DNA of 64,000 bases from Paraspadella gotoi (lineage: Eukaryota > Chaetognatha), in the NCBI GenBank assembly GCA_051294375.1, contig CM119267.1, positions 4,235,260 through 4,299,259 on the forward strand, given 5' to 3'. A program made the translations under genes and the position numbers. The notes under the pieces were generated by a model. The model saw only the letters and a list, made by a program, of their open reading frames with translations, made no database searches and was not told the origin of the DNA. Within the stretch, counting starts at the first letter, position 1; each line of letters begins with the position of its first letter. Below are positions 11,364-21,970 of this stretch, one piece after another.

Positions 11364-13667
11364 ATGGGTAACGATCGCCGCGATAATTCAAAGAAAAAAG
11401 ACAGGTAATTTACAAATTTTACTTTGCCGGGAAATACTTGCAATGAATGCAACGAGTGGATTGCTTTTGGTATAATTCACAATAAATATCATTATTATAC
11501 CTACTTCTGTAAGGGATGATTATTTAATATGATCTTAAATGAGATTGAATCTCTCAATCGCTTTTTACATATTTATCTCTCAATCTCATTTACATATTTC
11601 GTTTAAAAGTTTCCCATTCACTGCGCAGATCCGAGACTCCGGAAAGGCGGAGAAATGGCAAAGGCCGCAAACGTCGGGTGGATTCCTCCTGCTCTTCTTC
11701 GCGATCTCGCTCCATCTCCGAATCCCGCCTTCGCAGCGACTCGAGGCAAAGATTGAGACGCCGAAAGTGGACGGATCGATCTCGATCTCGCTCCCGGCAT
11801 CGATCTCCGTCCGTCATTCGGTGAATTACTCGGCTAAATTTTACTTTCGCCGACCGCGGTTTTGGCGGCTTTTGAAAAACTATATGAAAAATATTTATTT
11901 AAAAAAAAAAATTATCTAATTACCCTAACCCTTATTACCCTTAACCCTAAACCACCCTTAAACTAGAGTCAAACTTTGTCAATGGGGTGGGTCAGAAGTT
12001 TGATTTGGGAACCTTCCCAAATGAAACTTCATACATTTCTGAGAAAACTTTCAATGAACCAAAATTTTCTAAAATGGCTAGAAGCACTAGTAATTAATTT
12101 TTTAATATTTATTTATAGATAGGAAATGTCAAAAATTTTATTGGACATTAATAATTCTATAATTCACTTTGTCGGTCCGTCAGTCCGCCCCCTTAATCCT
12201 GTCGGGCATTCACTTATATCATGTCAGAACATCAAATTATGATAAATTATTCAAAAAAAAGATGTCCGTCCGTCTGTTTGTCTGTCTGTTCGTCCGTCCC
12301 ACCTTAGCAAAAAACACCAATTACTCGTGATTGGATGGATGGATTGGAATGAAATTTTGTGTGTGGGTAGGGAAGTGTGTGATTGAGCTGGATATGAACT
12401 TTCGATGGAATCGTCTGAGTGGAAATGAGTTTAAATTAAAAAAATATGTTTCGCTATTTGAACTCATGAGTGGATGGGGCGATTGACTTGAAATTTTGTA
12501 TTTGGGTAAAAAAGTGTGTGATTAAGCTGGAAATCAAGTTTCGATGGAATCGTTTGAGTGAAAATGAGTTTAAATGGAAAAAACAAAGAACCTGTTTCAC
12601 TAATTGATTATGCTTCTTTTTCTTTTTATTTTAAATGTAAATGCAAGATGTATTAATTAATCAAATAATTAATCAATTAATTAATCAATTAGTCAATTAA
12701 TTAATCAATAATTAATTAATCAGTCAATTAATCAATCAAAACAAATATTTTGGATCAAATTAATTAATTGCCTAATTAATTAAATAATTAACTTGAATAA
12801 ATTAATTATTAATTAAATAATTAACTTGAATTAATTATTAATTAAAAAATAATTAATTAATTACCGATAATGATCGTGGGCAGTTACGACATTGTTTGCT
12901 CAAATTTGTTTATTTTTAAAAGCAGATTCAGATAGCTTTTAAAAAGTTGTCTACACAAAGTATAATTTTTTTTTTTAATATTTTGATGATAAGTGGGTCA
13001 AAATTGGGAAAAACCTGAAAAAAATTATCCTCATCATCATCATCCGATAATTTTAATAGTTTTTGCTCATTTTCAGTAACAAAACATCAAAATTTTAAAA
13101 AGTTGTAATTAGATTTTTTGCCTAACTTTTCGAGCTCTATCAGAATCAATTAAAAAAACCTAAAATATCCCCAAAAATTTTTTTACATTATATAGCCAAA
13201 TAATAATTTTAATTAGCGTTTTAAATACTTTAAATTTAAAGGAACGAGTAAAAAAAGGGAACATGGGATGTAATTATTACCTTGTTAATCCTTTTTCTCC
13301 ACATCTCTCCAGTCACCGTCCCGGATTCGATGATTACGAGTCCCCGCCAGAGAACGAGTGCCTGGGCGTGTTCAACCTCGACCCCCTCACCACTGAGCGC
13401 GAGCTGTACAACATCTTCAGTCGTTACGGCTCCGTTCGCGACGTCATGCTCGTCTTGGACCGAACCTCTGGCCGCAGCCGGGGATTCGGGTTCGTCTACA
13501 TGCGCGACGTGTCCTCGGCTCGAGAGGCGCGGCACCGCTGCGCCGGGATAGAAATTGACGGACGACGCGTTCGGGTCGATTACTCCGCCACCCGACGACC
13601 CCACTCGCCCACCCCGGGGATGTACATGGGCAGACCCACGCTCTACGCGAGGGATCGATTCCGTTAG
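11364..13667 (+). CDS. tra2: Transformer-2 (Tra2) SR-like splicing regulator
   Basis: Three exons: 11364-11404, 11629-11820 and 13313-13667, giving 195 aa. The N-terminus is rich in Arg/Ser (SSSRSRSISESRL, DRSRSRSRHRSPSV), an RS domain. Exon 3 encodes one RRM at about residues 88-170: LGVFNLDPLTTERELYNIF carries RNP2, and SRGFGFVYM carries RNP1. The Tra2 signature linker follows (RRPHSPTPGMYMGRPT). Tra2 proteins bind GA-rich exonic enhancers and promote exon inclusion in the nucleus. The C-terminal RS domain of vertebrate Tra2 is nearly absent: the protein stops soon after the linker, so only one RS domain is visible. A further 3' exon cannot be excluded, but the TAG is in frame. Intron 2 is 1.5 kb, far longer than local introns, and is filled with repeats. 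Confidence 0.92.
11821..13312 (+). repeat. repeat-filled second intron of tra2
   Basis: This intron is about fifteen times the local norm. It holds a telomere-like CCCTAA-rich patch (11921-11963), one copy of a dispersed repeat (12158-12917) containing an AT microsatellite of TAATTAAT/TCAATTAA units, and a segment with the motif AAGTGGGTCAAA at about 12991 that recurs in other introns. Confidence 0.6.
12158..12917 (+). repeat. dispersed repeat family B, copy 1
   Basis: This stretch matches 17721-18341 in order along its length: both begin with a TATAAT(T/C)CACTTTGTCGG block, continue through GTCGGGCATTCACTT, CACCAATTACTCGTGATTGG and TTTCGATGGAATCG, pass through an AT-rich TAATTAAT tract, and end near ACATTGTTTGCTC. 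Copy 1 has an internal tandem duplication of about 135 bp (units at about 12333 and 12468). No coding capacity is seen; it is probably a non-autonomous mobile element remnant. Confidence 0.65.
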
Positions 13668-13914
13668 ACGAATTGTTCCGTCGGGTGGAGGGAAAGGAGG
13701 GAGGCGTCAACACGGAAGAAGTCTCCAAGAAATTCGCTGGCGACGATGATAAAAACCAGTTGGGTTCTCCCCATTCCGCTACCACGCAATCAATTAATTC
13801 GTTTTTCTTGTGATCAATGATCGGTTTTATCGTCGGGTAAAAAAAATAGTATGTACTATGTAACTATTAGTTATCTTTTAATTAGATATATTTATGAAAC
13901 TAAAAAAGGGAACT

Positions 13915-16900
13915 ATGCTCGTCTCCGAAAATAACATTTTCAAACCGGACGTGATGGTGGTGAACGTCGTCGAGAGCGACGGCGCTACGTGGGTGGCGGA
14001 AGTTCAACGGACGATCACCGTGGAAAAGATGAAGCTGTTGGCGATCACTCACGCCACATCCCACCACAGCATCAACAGGTTGCGAGAAGAGAAGTAGAAA
14101 ATCTCAACCAAATACTCGACTTTTTTTTTTCCTTTAAGTTTCTCGTCTTCGCCGACGTCGTCGGTGACGTCTCTTCTCTTCAAACTGATCCACGCGCAGA
14201 CGGGGCGAGCCTTGACGGACAGCGCCGCCAGTCTCGCCCAAGAGGGTGTGCTCGACGGCGATGAGCTGCTCATGGTGCGCGAGCGTCGGCCTCCGCTCGC
14301 TTCGCTGCAAGTAAAATAGCGCCTGAAATGTTTTTGTTAATTTGTGTTTGCGTTTTTTTGTGTTCATATATAATTATTTGAAATATTATACCACTTCATT
14401 GATAGGGAAGCCAGGTTCACTGGGAGTGAATAAATAAGACTGTGAGAGAGTCTTGATTGAAAGCTTGCAGAAACCTGCTATGTTATTATCTTGTAAGTGT
14501 GATGGAGGCCTTTAACCACCAAAGCCTGTCCAAAGTCAGTGACAAGATAGCTTATTTATTAAATGAATGGATAATTTTTATATTGGTTGTACCAATTTCA
14601 TATATTTGGAAGAGGAAATAAAATTTAAAAAGATAAATAAGGATAAATAAAAATAATAATAGACGAGAATCTCGCTTAAAAAAAAATTCAACATTTTTCT
14701 AATAGAGAATTCCGTTTAAATCTGACTACCCAAATTGCAAACGCGGTTAAAAAATACTTGTAAAAACGCACGATTCCGAGAGCGTTACATCTGAAGAGCT
14801 TGTCCTATTCGTTTTATGGCATTTGATAAAGGATTTAATATCAAACAAGCCAGGGGAAATGCACTACTCATCTCCGGAGAATTTTCAAACCTCATTTTTA
14901 CTATAGAAATGAAAGGGAAAGTTTACAAACTTAAAATTGCAAACGGGATTGCTATATGTTCCTGTTACATGAGCAACTTCGAATTTCGCGATTCTGATAG
15001 CTTTGTGTTTGAAGAGCTTGTCCTATTTTTCTTTTTTTATTTTATAATGATTTTGACATAAAATGATCAGGTTTAAATGAAATAGTCCGGTTTGAATCGC
15101 GAAATTTTTATTTAAAAAGAAATTAAAAGGAAGGTTGAGAAAAAACTGATTTTTTCTAATATCTTTTGAAGGAATAAAGATAAAGGGATGGTAATAGTAC
15201 CAAAATGAAGCCATAATCATAGGGCACATACAAGATACAATTTTAAAATTACTTATGCTGAAACCTCCTTACAGGGTGAGTGTCAAACTAAGTCAAAATT
15301 ATAATGAATTTTAAAACTAATGAAACCCCATAAGAATAAATAAAATTTAATTCTTTTTAATGATTCTGAAAGAAAAAAGGCTAAATTGTACTCTAGTAAA
15401 ACTTTAAAGTTTTTTGGATAAAGAAAATGTGAATTTTTTGTCACTTAAATATTTGCTTGTCTGATTTTACAAGCATGCTTACAAAATTCTACAAAATATT
15501 ATTCACCCCATCAAAGCGTAAGTATTTATCTTTCTTTTCCACCAGCAAAAAGTAAACATTATTTTATGCTAGAGAACAGGGATGTTTACTGAGATGAGCC
15601 GGAAGACATTCAACTTCTTCACTTTACTGTCATTTTTCAATAATAAAATAGGCGAATTTTTTAATTATTTAACTCTCACAGGCTTCACCAGACATTATAC
15701 TTTCATAATATCCCAATGTTAATGTAATTTATTATATTTTTTACCCAAAAATCTTAAAATAACAGAAAGTTGTGGATTCCCTTCGCTCGTTTAAGAAAAA
15801 AAAATTAACTAGCGGAATTATAAGTTTGTAAGAGGAAGTCAGAATCGGCGAAAATCTTGAAAATCTTGAAAAAAAGGGGTGGAATTTTTATGGGTTTCCT
15901 AAGATTTCTCCACAATGTGAGGTCCGATTAAAGCGAAACTTGAGATTTACAATATTCCCGTCATTCCACATCTATCGATATAAAAATATAAGAAAAAAGT
16001 CACTGGCTTCTTTTTCAATAACGGCTTCCTAATAATAAGAAAAATAACATTAGAAATAAAAATAAAGGGCGAAAACCAGCCTTCCTAGATATATCACCAG
16101 AAAATTTTTTTTTTCCTAAGGGTAGAGCCTGCTAATGTAAGGGAACACTTATGTCAAAATATTTTAAAATGCTTTTTTTTTTGTGAAAAATATTTATTAG
16201 ATTATCCTAAAACTTCGTTGTCAGGAAACTACGAGTTCGGCGACCGAAGCGGCGCCCGGAAAAGACGCCATCGTCGCCGCCACAGCAAAACTGGAAGTGC
16301 GCAATCAGGACAACGGCGATTCCACGGCCGGTCCGACGCCGCTCGACTTCCAGGCGGAACTTCCGAGGCGAGTCGGCGTTCGAAGCTGAAGACTTGGCGG
16401 CTTCGACTCAAAACTTAACTTTTCTCTTTCAGGATTTTGGTCTCGTTGATCGAGTCCGCCCAAAGAATTCTTTGCCTGAGCAAAGAGGCCAACGAACTTT
16501 TCGACATTCAGACTCAGTTGGCGGAAGAGTTGAAAGAGAACGAAGAGCCTGAACCGGTGCCAACAGAACCAGGTGGGTCATTTACTCATTTAGTCTCTCA
16601 ATTAAAATTGAAAATTAAGTTTTGATATCCATTTTAATTTCAGATCCATTCGTTGTAAACGAAGAGCTTCTCGGTCAGCTGAAAGACATGGGCTTTCCCG
16701 ACGATCTCTCGCGCGCGGCGTTAAAGAGAACGAATAACGACGCCCTCATGGCGATGGACTGGCTCCTCGACTGCGACAAGATTCAAACCCTTCGCCGAGT
16801 TCGCCTCATGTTTTCAACGGGACGACGCGGCAAGGCCAGCGACCTCGAAGACGACGAAGACGCCGCCACGCCCATCAGCTCTCCTTCGCCCAGCGCTCAG

Positions 16901-19900
16901 GGAAGCTTTAGCGTCGCCGACGTGACGACCGACGAGACGGACGACGCCGACGTTGGCGACGACGTCGTCGAAGGCGAGGATTCCGGCCTGGGCGCCACGG
17001 CGCCGTCTCCTCACCCGTCGTCACCGTCTTCGCCACCCCCGGCGCCAGCTCAATCGCAGCAGTGTTCACCGGTGAGAAATATGTTTGTATATTTTTAAGT
17101 TTACTGTAAAAAAAACTATTGTTATTCTCCTCATTATATCTGAAATAAAAAATTTAAAGATCTCGTTATTTTAAAATGTGAGTGTTGATGAATTTAGAAG
17201 GAGACAATGTGACCACCAAAGAAAAACTTTTAATATTACTTTAAGCCATTAACAAATTTTCAAGAGAATATTTCTGTTCTGAAATCGAGTTCGATCGACT
17301 CGAGGACTGCTCTCGAGATTAACAAAAACATGCTCACGAACATTAGCACGATGCACCAAGAATGAATGCGCCCTCTAACCACGCCCTTTTGAGTCAAGTA
17401 TATAAAGGCCAATGAGCTGGGGGGGGGGAAGCCGATTAGCGTTTCGCACCGCTTAAAAAAAGTTTCAAATGTCCAAACCTGAAAACGATCGAGCCTATGT
17501 GAAGAAGCAAGAGAAGTCCTGTGTATTGTTGGGTTGTATATTTATTATTAATGTCCTGTTGAAAAATATATATGACGATGTCTGCCACTAGACCAACGAG
17601 GAGCGCGAAAACCGCAGCGTTTGAGATCCACAGAAAAACATGAAACTTGGTCGAACCTGATGGTGACGTGGTTAAATCTTGTATTTTTAATCGGATCTGC
17701 TTATCAGCAGATCCCGACTCTATAATCCACTTTGTCGGTGCGCCCCCTCAATCTTGTCGGGCATTCACTTCAGAACATCGAATTATGATAAATTAAGCAA
17801 AAAAAATGTCCGTCCCACCTTAGCAAAAAACACCAATTACTCGTGATTGGATGGATTGGAATACATTTTTGTATGTGGGACCCACATTGTGGTTAGGAAA
17901 GTGTGTGATTAAGCTGGAAATCAAGTTTCGATGGAATCGTGTGAGTGGAAATGAGTCTAAATATACAAAACAAAAAACCTGTTTCATTAATTGATTGTTT
18001 CTTTTTTTTGTATTAAATGTAAATGCAAAATGTATTAATTAGTCAAATAATTAATCAATTAGTCAATAAATTAATCAATAAAAAAATCAATTAATCATTT
18101 AATCAATTTATTTATTAATTAATTATTCAATCAATCAATCAATCAAGTTAATCATTATCGGCATTATTGTCGTCGTCGCCATCGTCATTGCTTTTGTCGT
18201 GGTTCGTGACGACCTTAAAACCTCACCTTAAAACAAACATTTTGTATCAAATTAATTAATTAACTTGAATTAATTAATTAATTAATAGCGCGCTAATGAT
18301 CCTGGGCAGATCCTACATTGTTTGCTCCAACTTGTTTATTTACTTCGGGGAGAAAAAGACCCTTAGTTATTTTCTACCGACAATTCTCGTGTCCTGTATA
18401 ACTGGAGCGTAATATTCCTTTAGGCAATCACTATAGTGTAAGGAGTCCTGCTCGATAATAGCGACAAGTCGTCGAAAAGTACCGACCCTGAAAAAGTAGT
18501 TTTTCTTTAAATCTTTGAAATAATTTTGTTGAATAATGAATATATATTAAAGGTTAGCATTAGCTGTAATTACGAGCAGACTATATGAGTGTTAGGAATT
18601 CCAATGAATTTTTTTGTGCTTGTTCTCGTCGACAATTTTTCTTCTTTTCTTTTGCAACATCTACGTCTTAATAAGCAATGGCAATGTTGGTAAAATTTTA
18701 ATAATTATTAGATAGTATAAATGATCACCTACAACAGATCCAGTTTCGTCTCAGTCGAGCAGCGTCTTTTTCACGTTTTGATTTAATGTTAATCTGGAAA
18801 TAAAAAGTTCTTAAATTAATTTATTAAATTTTGCAGTTTATGATGTTAATTTAATATTAAAGCCTAAATTTCGTAACAATTAAGAACTTTGGTATCGAGG
18901 ACTCGACCAAAACTTTTTTCTTCCGCAAAGTCCGATTCGCTTTCCACAGTCACGACCACATTCCATCCTTGGAGTCATAAGTGTTCTTTTAATATTTATT
19001 TATTATCGATAAGTCGATAGTCATTATAATAAAGTATGATTAAAAATAATTATAGATTATTGACCTGGGGCTTGTTTAGCATAAAGCTCTGCCGATTCGA
19101 TGGCTTTTCGCTTATTTTCTGCTTTTGTCTTCTTTTTCTCGAGGATAACGAAAGAATTTTCCTTAATGTGTCTCCATCTTTCTTTGCTTTTCTTACTAGA
19201 CGACTTGCGAAATTATCGTTTGAGAATGAGATAGCTTTATTGGTGAGATTTCATTTCATTTCATCAATTTACCAAATTTTCATTTACATCCCTAATGATT
19301 GTAGAATTAAAGAAGTGCATTTTTTCCCCCGCGAAATGAATATATCCCGTCCGTAGAAATTTATTTTAATGGGTAAGTTTAAAAAATAATCATTATTCCT
19401 AATATAATATTTTTTTTAAAAATTCAGGAAGGAACTTGCAACTCGCAATACACGACGTTTCGATCAGTTTCGGAAATCTTACAATTGTATCGACTTTACA
19501 AACGAAAGACTTTCAACCCGAATCTCCGGGCGATGCAGGTGACTTTTTCCTTTTCACTCATCCTCCTTTCTCTTAATCGTTAAACGGAAATCTATTGCTC
19601 TTTTATTTTTATTAATTAACCAAAGACCCTGATGGAAATGGGTTTTTTGGAGAAGGAAGTCCAGGACGCCCTCAGGATACACAACAACAACCAAAGCGCG
19701 GCCTGCGATTGGCTACTGGGCGATCGGACCCCCCGGGCCTTCGGCGATACCGACGAACTCGAGGGGTTGGAGCGCGGTTCTTCCCTCTACGAGGCCGTCA
19801 TGAACAACCCCATCGTACAAATGGGTCTCAACAACACGAGATGCCTTCACGCCTTTCTCAACATGCTGGAGAATCCCGGGACCACCACGCAGTATTTGAA

Positions 19901-20448
19901 CGACTCCGAGGTGAGAAGGCAGAGTGGATCGACGGGGAAGGAAAGGATCTCTAAGTCACTTTCTCCCTTCGTAGGTCGGTCCCGTTCTCCTCCAAGTCTC
20001 TCGCATCTACCACGCAGAGAAGCACGGCATCGCCCCGCCCTCCCGACCCAATTGCTTCGAGGCGCCCAATCCCAGCGCCCACCATCATCACCACCATCAC
20101 CACTCGCACAACTCCACCCACGGCCACTCTCACGCTCCCTCACGATCCTCTTCCCAAAACGCCCAGCATCATCACCATCACCATCATCATCATCATCACC
20201 ATCACTCCTCTCACGGCCACACTCACTCTGGTCACGCTCACTTGGCGCACGGTCACTCGCACCAGCGACACTCCCACGCAGTTCCCGCCTCGTGGCCATG
20301 TCCCGCGCGTCACGACCACGCCCAGCGACAACGCGGTTCCGGCGCAAACGAGACCGCTTCCGCCGACGCCGGTCACACGACGCGGAGGGACGCAGCAGCA
20401 GCAGCGGCAGAGACGGACAGCGATCCCTCGGACGAGTCGCAAAGTTGA
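13915..20448 (+). CDS. UBAC1: UBAC1 (KPC2), UBL/UBA ubiquitin-ligase cofactor with histidine-rich tail
   Basis: Eight exons: 13915-14078, 14139-14310, 16225-16367, 16433-16572, 16644-17071, 19428-19538, 19626-19910 and 19975-20448, about 638 aa. Exons 1-2 form the N-terminal ubiquitin-like region (VESDGATWVAE, TVEKMKLLA, LIHAQTGRALTD, GDELLMVR). Exon 4 has ILVSLIESAQRIL. Exon 5 holds UBA1 (ELLGQLKDMGFPDDLSRAAL) and an acidic linker; exon 7 holds UBA2 (TLMEMGFLEKEVQDALR, ACDWLLGD) and NPIVQMGLNN. UBAC1 is the KPC2 subunit of the KPC complex that delivers p27 to the proteasome. Vertebrate UBAC1 is about 405 aa and ends soon after the motif found here as GPVLLQVSRIY; this protein continues for some 140 residues with runs of 8 and 13 histidines and His-Gly/Ser repeats. 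Start 13915 aligns best with the family; an in-frame ATG lies at 13894. Intron 3 has a GC donor at 16368. Confidence 0.92.
14311..16224 (+). repeat. long second intron of UBAC1 with diverged repeats
   Basis: This 1.9-kb intron carries a copy of dispersed repeat family A (14504-14608). It also carries a diverged tandem duplication: segments near 14735-14810 and 14930-15030 share AAATTGCAAACG, a CGATTC core and GAAGAGCTTGTCCTATT. The rest is AT-rich with no gene visible. Confidence 0.5.
14504..14608 (+). repeat. dispersed repeat family A, copy in UBAC1 intron 2
   Basis: About 105 bp nearly identical to 1203-1307 in the last SEC14L intron (shared blocks AACCACCAAAGCCTGTCC, GATAGCTTATTTATTAAATG and TATTGGTTGTACCAATTTC). 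The two copies are in the same orientation. Confidence 0.75.
17072..19427 (+). other. long fifth intron of UBAC1 with possible nested transcription unit
   Basis: This 2.36-kb intron contains repeat B copy 2 and, upstream of it, a GTATATAAAGGCC TATA-like box followed by CCAAT at about 17398-17414. About 55 bases further on, a 40-codon open frame starts with ATG at 17469 and ends with TAG at 17591. The encoded peptide has a hydrophobic middle. No family is recognised; it could be chance. The rest is AT-rich without visible genes. Confidence 0.35.
17721..18341 (+). repeat. dispersed repeat family B, copy 2
   Basis: The second copy of the family described at 12158-12917, in the same orientation, inside UBAC1 intron 5. 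It has a single copy of the unit that is duplicated in copy 1, and its AT-rich tract differs in length. Confidence 0.65.
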
Positions 20449-21733
20449 AACGGTCAAGTTTCTCGAACGAAAGGGGAAAGCAAAGGCGATGAGATCGAGT
20501 TGACCTTTCTACGAGTCCTAACACATGTCTCTATTTTCCCTCGGGGCTTCCCCACCTCTCTCTCTCTCTCCCCCCTTTTCTCCCTCCCTCCCTTTTCTCC
20601 CTCGCCTCTCTCTGTCCTGAAAGCTTTTGTCGATTCAGCCAGATTTTCTTCGTCATGCCATTCCAAAATCTCGGTTCCATTTACTATTGACTATCACGAA
20701 AAAGCTCGATGTGGTCATTCCAAATGCGTCCTTTTTTAAGTTTCCTCATCTTTTGGCCGGCGGTCTTTTTTTTCTCTCTCTCTCTCTTCAGCTTCTTTAA
20801 CTTGCATTTTTCATTTTCTGTCCGTCAAGATCATTCTTGGGAGCCGTGAAACTTTTTATTCGGTCTTGATCGGGAGTTTGTCTGGAACTTGGGATTTTTT
20901 TTTGTGCGGCTCATTTTATTTAATCTCTGAATGACAGAGAGACACGCTTCATGTTTAATACAGTCCTAACTCGTTTTGGAGCGAGGTCTCGAGAATTATA
21001 AATTATAATATGCCGAAATTATATCGAGAGGGGAAAAAAATTAATAGGACCGAAAATGACCTTGGTTGCGCCTATCAAATCCTTACTTTTCGTTGATTGG
21101 TGGAATCGTGGCATCGAAGCCGTCTCATGATTGGAGCAAATTTGCCGACTGTGCACCTTTATTCGTTCCGATTGGTTCTCAGCCCTTCTCGTTTTTCATC
21201 GCTGCCGCGGCTGCGCTGCGTCGCCGATGCCGCTTTAAAATCTTCTCCCTCTGCACGGTTCTAGAAAAAGGCATCTCCTGGAAAAGAAGCGCTCAGTATA
21301 TGTTGCGAATGAACGACGACGACGACGACAACCACAACGACGCACCGTGACGTCACGTTGCCCAGTTGAAGAGGATTAATACTATTTACCTTAACTAAAA
21401 AATAAAAAATGCAATGTCTACTGAACGGTGTCTCTTTTAACAAGAAAAATACTTGTTTTTTTTTAAATTTGTCTTTCTTCACTCCTTTTTTGTTTCCCCC
21501 CCCCACCTGTCCCTTCTTTCAAACATGTGCACTAGACACCAACTCATAGCTGTATTATTGCGATTGGTTTATTTATTCCTCCTGTAATTGTAAAATGTGA
21601 AAATAATTGGCAATTATGTGATTCCTTGTACTTCTTCGTTCGATTGAAAGCAAGTCATCTGGTCAATAAACTCGTGAATCATTTATCAAGTCTTATTTCT
21701 ATTTAGTTTCAGTTCTAAAACTAAAAAAAAAAA
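20449..21733 (+). other. UBAC1 3' region and forkhead-gene promoter region
   Basis: The first part is pyrimidine-rich (CT runs at 20555-20610 and 20775-20790), probably UBAC1 3' UTR. From about 21090 the sequence looks like a promoter (listed separately). A short acidic frame starting at 21309 is followed by stops and is probably untranslated. No other gene is seen. Confidence 0.45.
21095..21356 (+). promoter_or_regulatory. candidate promoter with three inverted CCAAT boxes and a CRE
   Basis: Three GATTGG (inverted CCAAT) hexamers lie at 21095, 21129 and 21170, a TTTAAAA element at about 21233, and a perfect palindrome GTGACGTCAC (CRE/ATF site) at 21347-21356. The cluster is 380-640 bp upstream of the forkhead start codon. 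The assignment is inferred from motif clustering only. Confidence 0.4.
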
Positions 21734-21938
21734 ATGTTTCACGTTTTGAACACGACGCCTCCTTTCCTCGATCGGGAGGAAAGGATCGTCGACTCGACTC
21801 ACGAGTTTCCCGACGACGACGGTGGTTCCTCCATTTGTCCCGTTCGTTCCGACAGGTACTAATTTGTTTAATTGGTCGGATTTTTTTTTTTCAAACATCG
21901 ATGAGAATCTGTCGATGTGATCGGGCGCGTTTGAGCTA

Positions 21939-21970
<32 letters not shown>

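Noticed and set aside
19847-20524. A 225-aa open frame on the - strand and a 286-aa frame on the + strand at 19632-20492
   Set aside because: Both overlap UBAC1 exons 7-8. The correct frame is set by UBA2 and by splicing at 19910/19975; the others are shadows produced by the His-codon repeats.
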